From Lunularia cruciata (taxonomy: Eukaryota > Streptophyta > Marchantiopsida > Lunulariales > Lunulariaceae), in NCBI GenBank assembly GCA_948567375.1, contig OX419757.1, positions 33,294,001 to 33,358,000 of the forward strand: a stretch of 64,000 bases of DNA, given 5' to 3'. Position numbers and translations under genes: made by a program. This document shows, in pieces, positions 40,211 through 52,153 of this stretch. The stretch's first letter is position 1, and every line of letters begins with the position of its first letter. The notes beneath the pieces were generated by a model that saw nothing but the letters and a program-made list of their open reading frames with translations, was not told where the DNA came from and ran no database searches.

Positions 40211-40958
40211 TGTAATACCAAGAGCTTATATGATCTTTTGCCATATGATCCAGATGTGAAATTTGGTTTGGTAACATCTAGAATGATGTTATACATGATG
40301 GTCAAAATAGATAAGATAGAAGTATCACCAAAAGAGTACTTCTATTACTAGGGCAGAAACCAAAATAGACTTGAGGACCTTAGAACCAATAGCTCAACAT
40401 ATGATTTAAAGGTGAGAATTGGTTTGGTAACATCTGGAAGGATGTTATACATGATGGACTAAACAGATCAGAAAGAGGTATCACCAAAAGGGGACTTCTT
40501 CTAATAGAGTAGGAATTGAAATATGCCTGAAATCTTTGAAGGCAATTCCGGAGGCCTAAATGGATGAATTAGGCCTCAAAAATGTATAATTGCCCCCCCT
40601 CCAAGCAAAGGAAGGGTTGGCCTTCCTCCCCCTGCTTTGTCTCATTGAGAGCTTTCCAATGGTACCTTATGTGATTCCGAGATTCCTACAAGAAGATTCT
40701 CTAAAATATTCCCTCCGGTCAAAGCTTGTTTGACCAACCAGATAGGACCTAGACCAAACATGTCACATATCCAAGTAAGTAATCCAAGGGTGGAGCTTGC
40801 TAACATGTCACCTATCTGTGTCCCTAATCTTATGGTGGAGCTTCCTTGGAGGAGATACTCTTTGTCTATATAATAAAGAGAAGGTGCTCCTTTAGGGCAT
40901 CGAATGTTTGAGTGTGAAATATGTGTTTTCTCTCTTCTCTTGTCCTCAGAGTATTATA
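40211..40958 (+). repeat. 5' LTR of gypsy D1 (748 bp)
   Basis: Starts TGTAATACCAAGAGC and ends ...AGTATTATA before the primer site. It is highly similar to 51415-52153 and, reversed, to 59810-60535. It has an internal 156-bp tandem duplication in U3 and a TATA-like TATATAATAAAG near 40869. Confidence 0.9.
40265..40530 (+). repeat. Tandem duplication in LTR D U3, period 156 bp
   Basis: GGTTTGGTAACATCTAGAAT at 40265 recurs as GGTTTGGTAACATCTGGAAG at 40421. Each is followed by a diverged copy of about 110 bp ending in TATCACCAAAAG...ACTTCT. The LTR at 46615-47172 has one unit. Confidence 0.8.
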
Positions 40959-40959
40959 A

Positions 40960-40971
40960 TGGTATGAGAGC
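40960..40971 (+). other. Primer-binding site of gypsy D1
   Basis: TGGTATGAGAGC, one mismatch from the tRNA-iMet site, 1 nt after the LTR. Confidence 0.8.
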
Positions 40972-41098
40972 GAGTGTTTTAGTCTAAGAGAGTGGATCAC
41001 CCCTCTTGGAATAGCACAAACTATTGAAACTGAGTAATTTGAGGTGGAGAACATAGAGTAATCGCTAGACTTAGGAAGGACTTTAGAGAGCGGATGGG

Positions 41099-41525
41099 AT
41101 GGATGCGCTAGGACAATTTCCCACACCTAGCTTTCCATTCTCAAACCTATTACACATCAAGGTTATGTACATCCAGCGTGAGCAGATGAGGGTATCTCTA
41201 GTTTATCACTTTGGTGCAGAATTCATGGATAGAATGATGAACTCACCAAACCCGGTGATTCTACCTGTGATGATATATGACAAAGAGTGGGATTTGAAAA
41301 TCTACATTCTATTATGATAATATGGATATGAATGTCCCAAATCCTCTCCCTTTCAACACTCAAGTAGAAATCCGTTATGTAGTGAGGCCGAAAGTGATGT
41401 TTAGAGATTTTGTGGTTAGGAATTTTGGTGAGGAGTATTATCAACGAGTGATAGCTTTTGAGGTCCCATTGGTAGTTCCGATAGTTCATGCGCCTTCCAG
41501 AGTGATTATATTGACTTTGTATTGA
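41099..41525 (+). pseudogene. Two short leader ORFs upstream of gag, gypsy D1
   Basis: The first frame (41099-41317) ends KEWDLKIYILL and stop. A second (41322-41525) starts 4 nt later and contains 'NPLPFNTQVEIRYVVRPKVM' and 'FRDFVVRNFGEEYYQRV'. The same arrangement, with a stop after ...YILL, is recognisable in D2 (about 52600-52690) and in the fragment at 5966-6169. That argues for a real family feature. No known domain. Confidence 0.5.
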
Positions 41526-41627
41526 AGTAGACATTAGTAATTGAGTGTTGTAAGAACCATGGATCCGTAATTGCAAGAGCTGGTGCAAGGAATGCAAGGG
41601 ATGTTGAATGAATTTTGAGAGATTAAG

Positions 41628-42640
41628 ATGACCATGGAGACATTACAAAGTCAAGTGCAGATCCTCAGGAACAATCAAGCCATACAAGAAGAAGAGTTGT
41701 CTCAAAACCGAGTACTTGTGACTAAAGTACTTGGAGAGGCACCCGTGCCTCTGAACCCTATCAACAATGAAGCCACATTGCTACTTCGGATGAAGAAGAC
41801 CTGCAACATTGAGCCTTACAAGGGGCAGCGTACAATGGGAGTAGTGGAAAATTGGATCTCGAGAATGAATCGATATTTCCAATTGTTCTCAACAGAGATC
41901 ATAGAGCATGTTGCAGGCGTGTTTGCATGTGGGTACTTGATAGATGAAGCCCTCACATGGTATGATGCTTGGGAACAATCCATGTTGGCAGAGAGAAGGG
42001 AGGTCACATGGACAGCAATGCAAGAAGGACTGCTGAAGAATTTACAATCGGTGGATTTTGTGCAAATGGCTCGAACCTGACTATGGGGATTGAGACAAAA
42101 GAATAGCGTACAAGAGTATGTGGAGGCATTTCTGGATCTACAAGTCACAATTACCGACATGAGTCCAACAGAGGCTCTTGACAATTTCAAACGAGGGTTG
42201 AAAGAGCGGATTCGCCAAGAAGTCATGGTGCAAAATCCTCGCACGGTATTTGAAGCCATTGCTTGTGCGTATAGAATAGTAGGAGCATTAGGTGGAGGTG
42301 AAGGAGTAGTTCCATCTCAACATTATTGGGTAGAAATGCCACACATGGGTGGACCAATACCAATGGAATTGAGCAACCTTTGATTTCGGGATCAAGGAAC
42401 ACGACCGCTTCAAGGGGAGCGTGGACGGGTAGAAGAACAAAGAGATGGAGTCCCACAAGGAGAAGGGACTCGAGGAGAACAATGCTGTTGTTACAATTGT
42501 AGCCATATTGGGCACATATCTACCAACTGTCACACTCATTTCCCTAGAGGCATTCAGCCTTCGTATAGGCAATCTTTGAACAACATGGAGAGGCACATTG
42601 AAGAGGAGGAGGTGGAAATTACTTTGGAAAACGAAGATTG
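41628..42640 (+). pseudogene. gypsy D1 gag
   Basis: Capsid region: 'IEPYKGQRTMGVVENWISRM', 'YLIDEALTWYDAWEQSM', 'LRQKNSVQEYVEAFLDLQV', 'LDNFKRGLKERIRQEV', as in retrotransposon gag. One stop near 42080 splits it. The zinc knuckle at 42489-42530 reads CYNCSHIGHISTNC and is intact CX2CX4HX4C. Confidence 0.8.
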
Positions 42641-42742
42641 CCAGTAAATGTACCTCGTTGCCTTATTGGCTCAATAAGGAAGTAGAGAAGCAAGGGAAGG
42701 AAGAAGAATAATGCACAAAGATCTCGAAAGGCAACCTCACAA

Positions 42743-43027
42743 TTGATTGTCATGCATGGAATCCTAGAAGGTAATCAAGTGAGAGTATTAATAGATCCGA
42801 GAGCAACAGAGAATTTCTTGGCTTGCTCTGTTGCAATAAGATTGGGAATGGATCTAGAGAGAGATGGGAGTGAAGAAGTAAAGTTACCTAATGGGCAAAC
42901 AGAGAGGATTGAATCATTACCTAGATGTGTAACCCTCTTTATAGGAGAATATCAAGAAGCAATTGAGTGGCGAGTGATACAGTTAGCTTGTTATGATGCA
43001 ATTTTAAGCATGCCATGGATAGAGTAG
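42743..43027 (+). pseudogene. gypsy D1 retropepsin-like protease
   Basis: 'NQVRVLIDPRATENFL' takes the place of the usual LIDSGAT active site, so the catalytic DSG is DPR here. 'CYDAILSMPWIE' corresponds to YDVILGMDWL. It lies between gag and RT as expected. It is inactive by active-site loss. Confidence 0.75.
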
Positions 43028-43036
43028 TACAACCCT

Positions 43037-43970
43037 ATGGTGGATTGGAGGAAGAAAGTAGTGAGAACACACCAATGGTCAATCATTGGGGTTAAAGAAA
43101 GATCACACAAGCAGAAACTGTCTCTATATGTCATAATGATGACAATTGTATGTAAGACCAATAGATGTTTTATGGGTCTAATAAGAGAAGTCCAGAGTGC
43201 ACAACTTGATGGACAAATTCTTGAGAAATTGAAGGATGTGGTGGATGAGTTTCAAGATGTCTTTCCCGATGATCTACCCTCAGGATTACCACCAAAAAGG
43301 CGAGTAGATCACAAAATTGAGACACTCCAGGGGAAGACACCTCCTTGTAAGGCCACATATCGCCTATCACTTCATGAGTTTGAGGAGTGTAAGACTCAAA
43401 TTGAGGAGATGTTGCAGAAAGGGTTCATCCAACCTAGCGTATCACCATATGGGGCCCTTGTCTTTTTTGTGAAGAAGAAGGATGGTACAATGTGCATGTG
43501 CATTGACTATCGGGGTCTCAATTAGCAAACAATGAAGAACAAATACCCCTTACCTTGCATGGATGACCTGTTTGATCAACTCCATGGAGCGAGATACTTC
43601 ACCAAATTGGACTTATGAAAAGGTTACAATCAAATCCAAATTGTAGAGGAGGATGTGTACAAAACTGCCTTTTGAACCAAGTATGGCCACTTTGAGTATC
43701 TTGTGATGCCTTTAGGCCTCACCAATGCACCTGCCACATTCATGAGTCTAATGAATGACATATTTTGTCCATACTTGGATAAGTCTGTTATCGTCTTCTT
43801 GGATGATATCTTAGTATATAGTAGCACGATGACAAAACACAAACAACATCTAAGAGAGGTCCTCAAGATTCTAAGACAAAATCGATTGTATGCCAAAATC
43901 TTCAAGTGCAAGTTTGGCAAGTTTGAAGTAGACTACTTGGGGCATAGAGTAAGTGAACATAACATTAAAA
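43037..43970 (+). pseudogene. gypsy D1 reverse transcriptase
   Basis: 'VVDEFQDVFPDDLPSGLPPK', 'EEMLQKGFIQPSVSPYGA', 'MCIDYRGLN', '[19 protein letters not shown]', '[18 protein letters not shown]' and catalytic '[12 protein letters not shown]' (LDD). Stops occur after RGLN, after TKLDL and after KTAF. Homology stops near 43970. Confidence 0.9.
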
Positions 43971-46614
43971 TGGCTCTTCTTTTGCTACAAAAAGTTCAAC
44001 ACTCTCTTCCCTTAATTTTCTCTTCAATTAAAATCTCATAGCCTCTTTTGTCTTATACATAATGTTATGCATAAAAGTTTTGTTGCTTACCAGAGATGTT
44101 TGATAACACTATGATATACATCAATATTTTGTAATATTCTGGCAAGATTTTGGTGGGTTAACTACAATGACTGAAGTTCAATTAATAACTATGGTGTAGC
44201 TATTTCTCACTAAGTTAGTGTGGCTTATAAGGGAAAAGATTGAGTATTTTAGTGCAGTATACTTTATAGTGTACCTAGATGAATTTTAAATTACAATATA
44301 TCAATCTTGATCTTAAATACAATTGTAAGGGAATTTTATATGAGTGCATGACCTTGAAGGGGAATTTTTACTATAGTGTGACGTCCATCTTGAGCTTGGT
44401 GTGGCAAACAGAACTTGGTATGCAAAAAAAGTCAAAATCCTATTGGTTTGACTAAGCCAAATGACTTTTGGTTAATGAAGCAAGTGCAATTATATAAATT
44501 TAACTTAACATTGGAAAATATTGTAAATTTCAAGTAAAGGAAGATCTTAGATGCTTATGGAGTATACTTGACATTTTCAAATGGAGACATATGAGGCAAA
44601 AAAATGAATGTCAAGGTCTATTGACCTAAAATTCCTTATCAATGTAATTAAGTAATGGAGACCAATAGGTTGACATCCCCTAATTACTAGAAGTGACACC
44701 TCCTTCCATGTTGTACAAGTCTGATTGGAAGAGAGAAACTCTATATTAAGTTTCATGTTGTGTTGAATTTTACTTCTATTTGCATATTATTCTATTTTTT
44801 CTTGCTTTGAAAGTAGATCCACTAGGTCTTAGCATGCTACTAAGACCTAGAGGATCTACTTTTAGAGACAAATCAAACATCAAATAATGATGAAGTAGAA
44901 CTTGGAACTTGAAATCTCATGGGGCCTACATTCTATTCAATACAAGTTTCTTACATTGGAAGTTCTTTAGGATGAGCTTCACATTGCTCAATTTTAATCC
45001 AATGGGTCTTTGTGGCAAAATTTCTAGTCAATAAAGCAAACAACTATTCTTAACATTGATCTACATACATGAGAGCTTATATCAAAGTTATTATTATTGG
45101 AGAGGATGCAAAAATTATTACATTTGTAACAACTCTTAGTAGAGTAGTATTTGATTATGGACAAAATTTGACATGGTTTGAGAAGAGTTACATTAATGTA
45201 GAGTCAATTGCATTGTCTAAGCAATATTTTCATGGAGAAGATGATATTCCAAAGGTTACTTCACAAAAGATGGAGAAGATGAAGATGAGTCTCCTAATTG
45301 CAACAAACTTGTGTCTCCAATCACCATAGTATCTCATGGAGATGATGCTTGGACAAGTTATGTGTTCTTCATGAACTTTGTAGGTTAAGAATGACATTTT
45401 TTGTATTACTATTGGTTGTAAACTATTCAAAGCATACTAAAAGTAACCTAGATTAGTAAAAATGTATCAAGTTAAGCTCTATAAAAAAATGTGATCTTAC
45501 CGAGTTGAAGATGAAGATAGTGGTGTGAGCTCACACATCTTCCAACTACCCATTAGTATCATGAACTATAAATCCTTCTCAAAGTAGCAACTCTGGTTAG
45601 AAATAATACATTTGTGACTCAACCCCTCTTATCTACTTCTTAGCACCATTGAATGACATAAATTTTATACCAAGTACTTAATTGGGATTTTCAAATCTAC
45701 ATACATAATGCATTGAATGATAATTTTGTTCTTGGACTAGTTGAAAGCATTCAAGAAGATAAGTAATTTTTTGTGTAAAACTAACATAGCATATCTATAA
45801 TAAAAAATGCCAAAAGCCTCTTGCTATAGTTATCAAATTGTTAGCAAAAACAATATCAATCTAATCTTTAGATTTACAAAAGTTTAAAATCAAGTTAACC
45901 AAAATAATTGCTCTATTGTTGAATACAATAGGTGAAAGGACCTCAAGGAAGATAGGACAACAACTCTAGTGACCTTAGCTTTTGCCCCTAATTGACCCAT
46001 TAGTCACCTCATTGCTACACAAAATATGTATTTTGAAAGAAGTTAGCATTTGATCAAACAAGGTTGTAAAGCATCCTTATATCTATATTGAGAAACTATT
46101 GGTCACGACCAACAACACAAGGACATTGTTGAATCTAGTCAGCAAGTAAGACCCACATGAGGGAGAATCTACTATGCAAGGAATAATCTAATACAAAGAG
46201 TAAAATTTAACAAAGACATGTTACTAGTAAAACACCAAAATCACTAAACACAAATAACCAAAAGCACCACCTATTGCATTGTCTTCCTTTCCTACAACTA
46301 CTCCCACAACAATTGCTTTTTTTGCACTTCTTGAGAAGGGATGCCCCAACTCATTACAAGTATTCACATGGAAGTTGGTGCACATGGAAAATAGTGTGCA
46401 TTATATTGCGGAAAATATTGCACTATTTTTTAGAGAAACACAAAAAAGAGTAAAATGGAACCAAAGTAAAATATCATGAAACATATCATGAAACATAAAA
46501 TAGAGTTTCCTTTTTCCAATCAGAATTATATACCATTCAGGGAAGTGTACCTTCCTTCCTTGTATACAAGTCTAATAATAAGGGTGTGTCAACCTAGCCG
46601 CCCCTTAGATAAGT
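43971..46614. other. Unassigned AT-rich region between D1 and D2
   Basis: No protein homology recognised. The longest open frame (45069-45329, 86 codons) has no known motif. It contains a strong hairpin at 44810-44862. It may be a degraded non-coding element. Confidence 0.35.
44810..44862. repeat. Near-perfect long inverted repeat (hairpin)
   Basis: AAAGTAGATCC...TAGGTCTTAG (44810-44832) pairs with CTAAGACCTA...GGATCTACTTT (44840-44862) around a 7-nt centre containing GCATGC. The arms are about 23 bp with one or two mismatches. Confidence 0.85.
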
Positions 46615-47172
46615 TGTAACATTCCAAGGACAAGAGAAATCCTAAAGAGAAATATGAGAGAAAAAAAACAAGAAACACAAGGTTTTATTCCTCAATACTG
46701 CAATGCCCCATAGAAGCATCTTGTCTTTATTATGTAACAAAGAGGATCTCCTCAAAAGGAGTTATATATTTAGATCAAATTTATAGATTGGTGATACATC
46801 AGCAAGCTAAACCCTTAGATTGGCTGTAAGAAGCTTATAAAAGCTTCTTATAAGAAGCTCAGAACAACATGGGTAAGGTACCTTTGGAAAAGTCTTGACA
46901 AGAAAAAAAGGAGGGAAAAGAAAATGCCTTCTCTTTTCTCCTTTGCAATGAGAATATTCTTCTTTTCAAGGTTTAATTCTTTTGTTTAGGTCTCCAAAAC
47001 ACCCTAAAAGCTTTGAAGCTTTTAGGGTGTTTTTGGCCTCTACACTACTAGTGTAAGTACTCTTTTGGTGACACCTCCATTTGATATACTTAGACCATTG
47101 TGCATAACATCCCTAAAGATATTACCAAGCCAATTCCACCTCTAGATGATACATCTAGCTAATAGCATTACA
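46615..47172 (-). repeat. 3' LTR of gypsy D2 (558 bp, single-unit U3)
   Basis: Shares blocks with LTR D (TACTCTTTTGGTGACACCTC, AACATCC...GATATTACCAAGCC) but has only one of the two U3 units. A polypurine tract (AATGGGGGAAGGTT on the minus strand) borders its inner end at 47173-47187. It also contains a hairpin, CACCCTAAAAGCTTTGAAGCTTTTAGGGTG, near 47000-47030. Confidence 0.75.
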
Positions 47173-47187
47173 AACCTTCCCCCATTT

Positions 47188-49370
47188 AAGATGCAATCTC
47201 TTTGTTGTGAAGTTGTTTCTCAAAATATAACACTAATATTGGTCAAGTTAGCTAATGGCTCCTATGTTACCTCATATAATGAGTACCATTGCCAATCTAC
47301 TAGATATTCCATACATGGTTGGTGAGTACCACAAATGCATTTTTGGAGAATGCATTTGACTTTGTGTTCCTCCATGCAATCAATGAGTGTGGACAAGGTT
47401 GAGCTTCTTGTATGGAAGAAAAGTGGAGCAATCAAGGTACATACATGTATAGCAAGGAAATATGGAATATTGGATGTGATAGTAGCTCAATGTGATAAGC
47501 CATCGTGTTGATTTGATGGATGATGGAAAAGGCCAATAAAACAATTCTAAGCTTATGATTGCCAACTAATATAAGGTTGGTTGTGGAAAACCACACTTGA
47601 TACTTGATGTTAAACTCCATGTGTTTGCATATAGATTGACTTATTGGTTCTTTTGATTTGGGATATATGCAACTTATTGTTGGCATTCTCCACACCTTGT
47701 TAGATTCTAGAAACAAAAGTATTGATAATATAAACTTTTGTACCTAATAGGCAGATCTCTACCAAGCTTGAAGGCGTGAAAGTGTGTTCTTTATACATGA
47801 GAAAGAATGTTGTGACTTATGTAGATGCATTTAGTGAATTGTTATTGACAAATTCCACAAGTGGAAGTAATGTGTCCTACCTTTCTTGCTCCTTCTAAGG
47901 TGAAGTCTTGGAGCATATCCTTGATAGTGAAATTGGCCCACTCTATTCCATTGGGTTGAAGATGGTAGGCCATGGACATGGTAAGTTTAGTTTTGAAGAT
48001 GCCAAAGAGTGTTCACCAGAAAAAACTAGTGAATTGAATGCCCCAAGTGGTGCTGAGCACTTGAGACAATCTATGGTGAAAAAAACTAAATTAAGTATAA
48101 TTGAGTTTTTTGTGATGTAGTCACGTCCTTGATCATGTGACACACATGAATTATTTTTCTAAGTTAGTCTATAAAGATTACAATAGAGTCAAAACCTAAG
48201 GTGGTCTTGTGCAAGTAACAAACCAAATCCATGTTGACCTACTCTTAAAATTGTGTAGGAGTAGAGAAGGGTAGAAGGAGACATGAAAGAGCCTAATTAG
48301 GGGCCTGATTTTGTTGAAAAAGTATGCAACTTTAAATGTATTCTATCACATTGTTGCTCATCTTGGGCCAATAATAATGGCATTTGATTGCATCTAAGAT
48401 CTTGTCCATTGCAACATGACTTACAATGGAAAAATCACAACATTGTGTTAGAATAATTAATTTTAGTTCTTGAGCATTTGCAATCCATACTTACCATCAT
48501 AAAAGGTGAGTCCTTGGGTACAAGTTATGCCTTTGGATAATTGAGCTTTTACGATCTATAGATCAATTTTTGTAGCAGTCAAAATCACTGGCTAAAAATA
48601 TGAGTTCATCTTGACCTCTATAACCAAATTGTTCATCATAAGCATCTGGATGAATGAATCCACAAGTTGCTTCTTGCACTCCACATATGTTATTATCATG
48701 TTATCTCTACTCTACCCAAAAATTCTATCTGTATCATAGATTTTCTACCTCTTGAGGTAGACAAGTAGTTTATGGTCCGTCTCTCCTACAAATGCCTTCT
48801 CACCAAGATAGTTCTTCCAATGCTTGGTTGCAAAGACAATAGCCAACTCTTCTTGTTTGGTGGTGTGATAGTTGTGCTCCACCGGTAGCAAATATCAAGA
48901 GAAAGTTGTCATCAATGGAGAAAGTTTGTTCAACAATAGAGTTGTTACTTCAATATTATTGTTATATGACTACTCTTATTGCAAAGCTTGATACATCTAT
49001 ATCTAGCTTGATTGAATGCGTTGTGTCATACCATTTCAAGGTTGGTGTATGTAGTATTGCTTCTTTCAATTCTAAAAAATCAATTCTTGTGCGGTTCTCA
49101 ACATCCATTTCTTTCTCTTCCTAAGTAGTATCATTGAAGGTTGCAAAACTTTGAAGAAGTCTTTGAAAAATTGATGAGAGGACCTAGTCAATCCCAAAAA
49201 ACTCTTGGGTTTAGTTTGATCTTCTAGAGCACTCCATTTTTTAATGACACTTATTTTATCTGTTAAAACTTAGAAACCATTTGCCTCTACTCTATGTCCC
49301 AAGAATTCTACTTCAGACTTGCCAAACTTGCAATTATGACTTTGGAATACAATTAGTTTTGTCACCAAAT
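47188..49370 (-). pseudogene. gypsy D2 integrase and RNase H region (decayed)
   Basis: Nucleotide order and many blocks match the D3 integrase region (60536-62400), e.g. the cell around 47908-48120 corresponds to 61230-61450. No intact frame remains. Confidence 0.6.
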
Positions 49371-49999
49371 CTAGATGACTTCTTGTAAATATTGTTTGTG
49401 TATTTTCATTGTCTTATCATAGACTAAGATATCATCTAGGAAAATGATAACATACTTATTCAAGTGTGGATAAAATATATCATTTATCAAACTCATGAAA
49501 GTGGTTGGTGTATTGGTGAGACCAAATGGCATCATTAGGTACTCAAAGTGACCATAACTTTTTTGAAAGGTAGTTTTGTATATATCTCTCTCTACAATCC
49601 TGATTTGGTTATAATCACTCCCGAAATCAAGTTTGGTGAAGTGTTTTGCCCCATTTAATTGATCAAACAAGTCATCCATGCAAGATAATGGGTATATATT
49701 TTTCACCATTTGTTGATTAAAGCCTCAACAGTCAAGGCTTATTTGCATTATACCATCCTTCTTCTTCATAAACAAGATAGGAGCCTAGAATGGTGATATG
49801 TTAATAAGATAAACCCTTTTTGCAACATATCCTTGATTTGAGCCTTGCATTCCTCCAATTCATGAGGTGATAATTGATATGAGGCCTTATAAGGAGGTGT
49901 GTTTCCAAGAAGTATCTTGGTTTTATTATCTACTATCCTTTTTGTGGTAAACCTAAGGACAATCATCAAGAAAGACATCTTAAAACTCAATGACCACAT
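49371..49999 (-). pseudogene. gypsy D2 reverse transcriptase
   Basis: '[20 protein letters not shown]', 'GHFEYLMMPFGLTNTPTTFM', '[16 protein letters not shown]' (LDD retained), preceded by 'YQLSPHELEECKAQIKDML'. This is the same family as D1 and D3. Frames are broken at both ends. Confidence 0.88.
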
Positions 50000-51414
50000 C
50001 TTTCAGATTCTCAATAATTTGTTAATTGAGCTATGCACTATGAATTTCTCTTATTAGATCCATGAAATATCTATCTATCTCACTGATAGCAATTGTCCCT
50101 ATGATGTATGGAGACAATTCTTGCCTTTGGTATCTTTCCTATCTCTAATTATCTTCCATTGGCTAGTTCTTACTATTTTCCTTCTCCAATCTATCACGGG
50201 TTTGTAATGATACATCCACGGCATATCTTAGATCATATTGTAATGAGCTAACTATATCACTTGCCATTCAATTTCTTCTTGATACTCTCATACATAGAAT
50301 TCTTCCTTTCTAGATAGCAACTAGATCTTCTTTGTTTGACCATAAGATAACTCTATTTCTCCATTCTCATCCTTCTCTAGTTCCATCCTAAACCTTATTG
50401 CAACAAAACAAGACAATAAATTCTTTGTTGCGCCAAGGTCTATCAATATTCTCACATACCACCTATGAAATGGAGGGTTAAATTACCTCCTATGACTCCA
50501 CTTATGGCAAAAAATTATGTGTTTGTCTTCCTCATGCTTTGTACACTTGGCTTCTTCCTCCCCTTGCTTTTACTCTTTTCCATTGAGCCAATAAGGCCAT
50601 GAGGTACATTTATTGGTGATCTTCATTTTTGGGTGTAATTTCAATATCCTCTTCTTTGATTTATCTCTCCAAAGACAAATCACCTTTATATCCAAGGACC
50701 ACTAGGAAGGCAAGCACAAAAATTGATGGTTATATGCCCAACTTGGTTGTAATTGTAACAATGATTTTTTTAAGCATAAGCCCCTCCTCCTCACGAGACT
50801 TCATCTCCTTACTTTAATGTATCTTTGTTCTCCTTGGAAACTTGTGCGCCTTGGTCTTGGAAATGAATGTTGCTTAATTCCATACTAAATGGTTCACCAA
50901 AGCGTGTTGTTTTAGTTCAAGAGTGTTATTTTGGGACTACACTTCACCTCTTCCAAGCACTCTTGCTATTCTTTGAGCATACACAATGGCTTACAAAATG
51001 GTGTAAGGATTTTGTACAATTATCTCTTGGCAAATTCACTTTTTTAAGATCCATTTGAAAATTTAAAGAGCTTCTATTAGGCTCATATCAATTATTGAAA
51101 CATAAAAATCAAGAAAAAACATCCTTTTATTCTTGTATATGTTTCTTTTGCTTCACCTCCTATAGTTGAGTTTGAGCTATCTACAAAAAATTCATAGGTT
51201 GAAAATTCTTTAATAGCCTTTCTTGCATCACCATCCAAGTGATCTCTCTTCCTTCCACCAACACTTATAGTTCCCAAGCATCATACCTTGTGAGGGATTT
51301 ATTGATTAAGTATGCACATGCAAACAAACCTTTAGATTGATTGGTGATCTCTATAATGAATAATCAAAAGTATTGATTCACTTTTGAGATCTAATTTTCC
51401 ACTACCCTTATAAG
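50000..51414 (-). pseudogene. gypsy D2 protease/gag region (decayed)
   Basis: The sequence parallels D1 protease (near 50400-50500) and gag zinc-knuckle region (near 50720-50770), but no continuous frame is left. The open piece at 51092-51277 has no motif. Confidence 0.5.
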
Positions 51415-52153
51415 TGTAATACCAAGAGCTAGCCATATGATCTAGATGTGAAATTTGGTTTGGTAACATCTAGAATGATGTTATACATGATGGTCAAAAT
51501 AGATAAGATAGAAGTATAACCAAAAGATTACTTCTATTACTAGGGCAGAAACCAAAATAGACTTGAGGACCTTAGAACCAATAGATAGACATATGATTTA
51601 AAGGTGAGAATTGGTTTGGTAACATCTGGAAGGATGTTACACATGATGGACTAAACAGATCAGAAAGAGGTATCACCAAAAGGGGACTTCGACTAATAGA
51701 GTAGGAACCAAAATATGCCTGAAATCTTTGAAGGCAATTTCAGAGGCCTAAACGAATGAATTAGGCCTTGAAAATGTGCAGATCCCCCCCTCATCCAATG
51801 GAGGAAAGGCTGCCATTCCCTCCTCCCCTGCTTTGTCTCATCGAGATCTTTCCAATGGTACCTTACGTGATTCTAAGATTCCTACAAGAAGATTCCCAAA
51901 AGATTCCCTCCAGTCAAAGCTTGCTTGACCAACCAGATAGGACCTAGACCAGACATGTCACCCATCCAAGTTAGTAATCCAAGGGTGGAGCTTGCTGACA
52001 TGTCACCTATCTGTGTCCCTAATCCTATGGTGGAGCTTCCTTGGCGGAGATCCTCTTTGTCTATATAATAAAGAGAAGGTGCTCCCTTTGGGCATCGATT
52101 GTTTGAGTGTGCAATCTGTGTTTTCTCTCTTCTCTTGTCCTCGGAGTATTACA
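51415..52153 (+). mobile_element. Solo LTR of gypsy family D (739 bp)
   Basis: TGTAATACC...GTATTACA with 5-bp target duplications ATAAG at 51410-51414 and 52154-52158. No internal sequence is attached. It is very similar to the D1 LTR, including the 156-bp U3 duplication, and is inserted in the D2 gag/leader region in opposite orientation. It arose by LTR-LTR recombination. Confidence 0.92.

Larger units (their letters stand above)
40211..43970 (+). mobile_element. Ty3/gypsy element D1, 3' truncated
   Basis: The order LTR, primer site, two leader ORFs, gag, protease, RT is intact but decayed, and it breaks off in the RT connection region ('[13 protein letters not shown]') near 43970. No RNase H, integrase or 3' LTR follows. 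It is the best-preserved D copy for the 5' half. Confidence 0.85.

Noticed and set aside
45069-45329. 86-codon plus-strand frame as a gene
   Set aside because: AT-rich, no motif, surrounded by decayed DNA. No support beyond an open frame.
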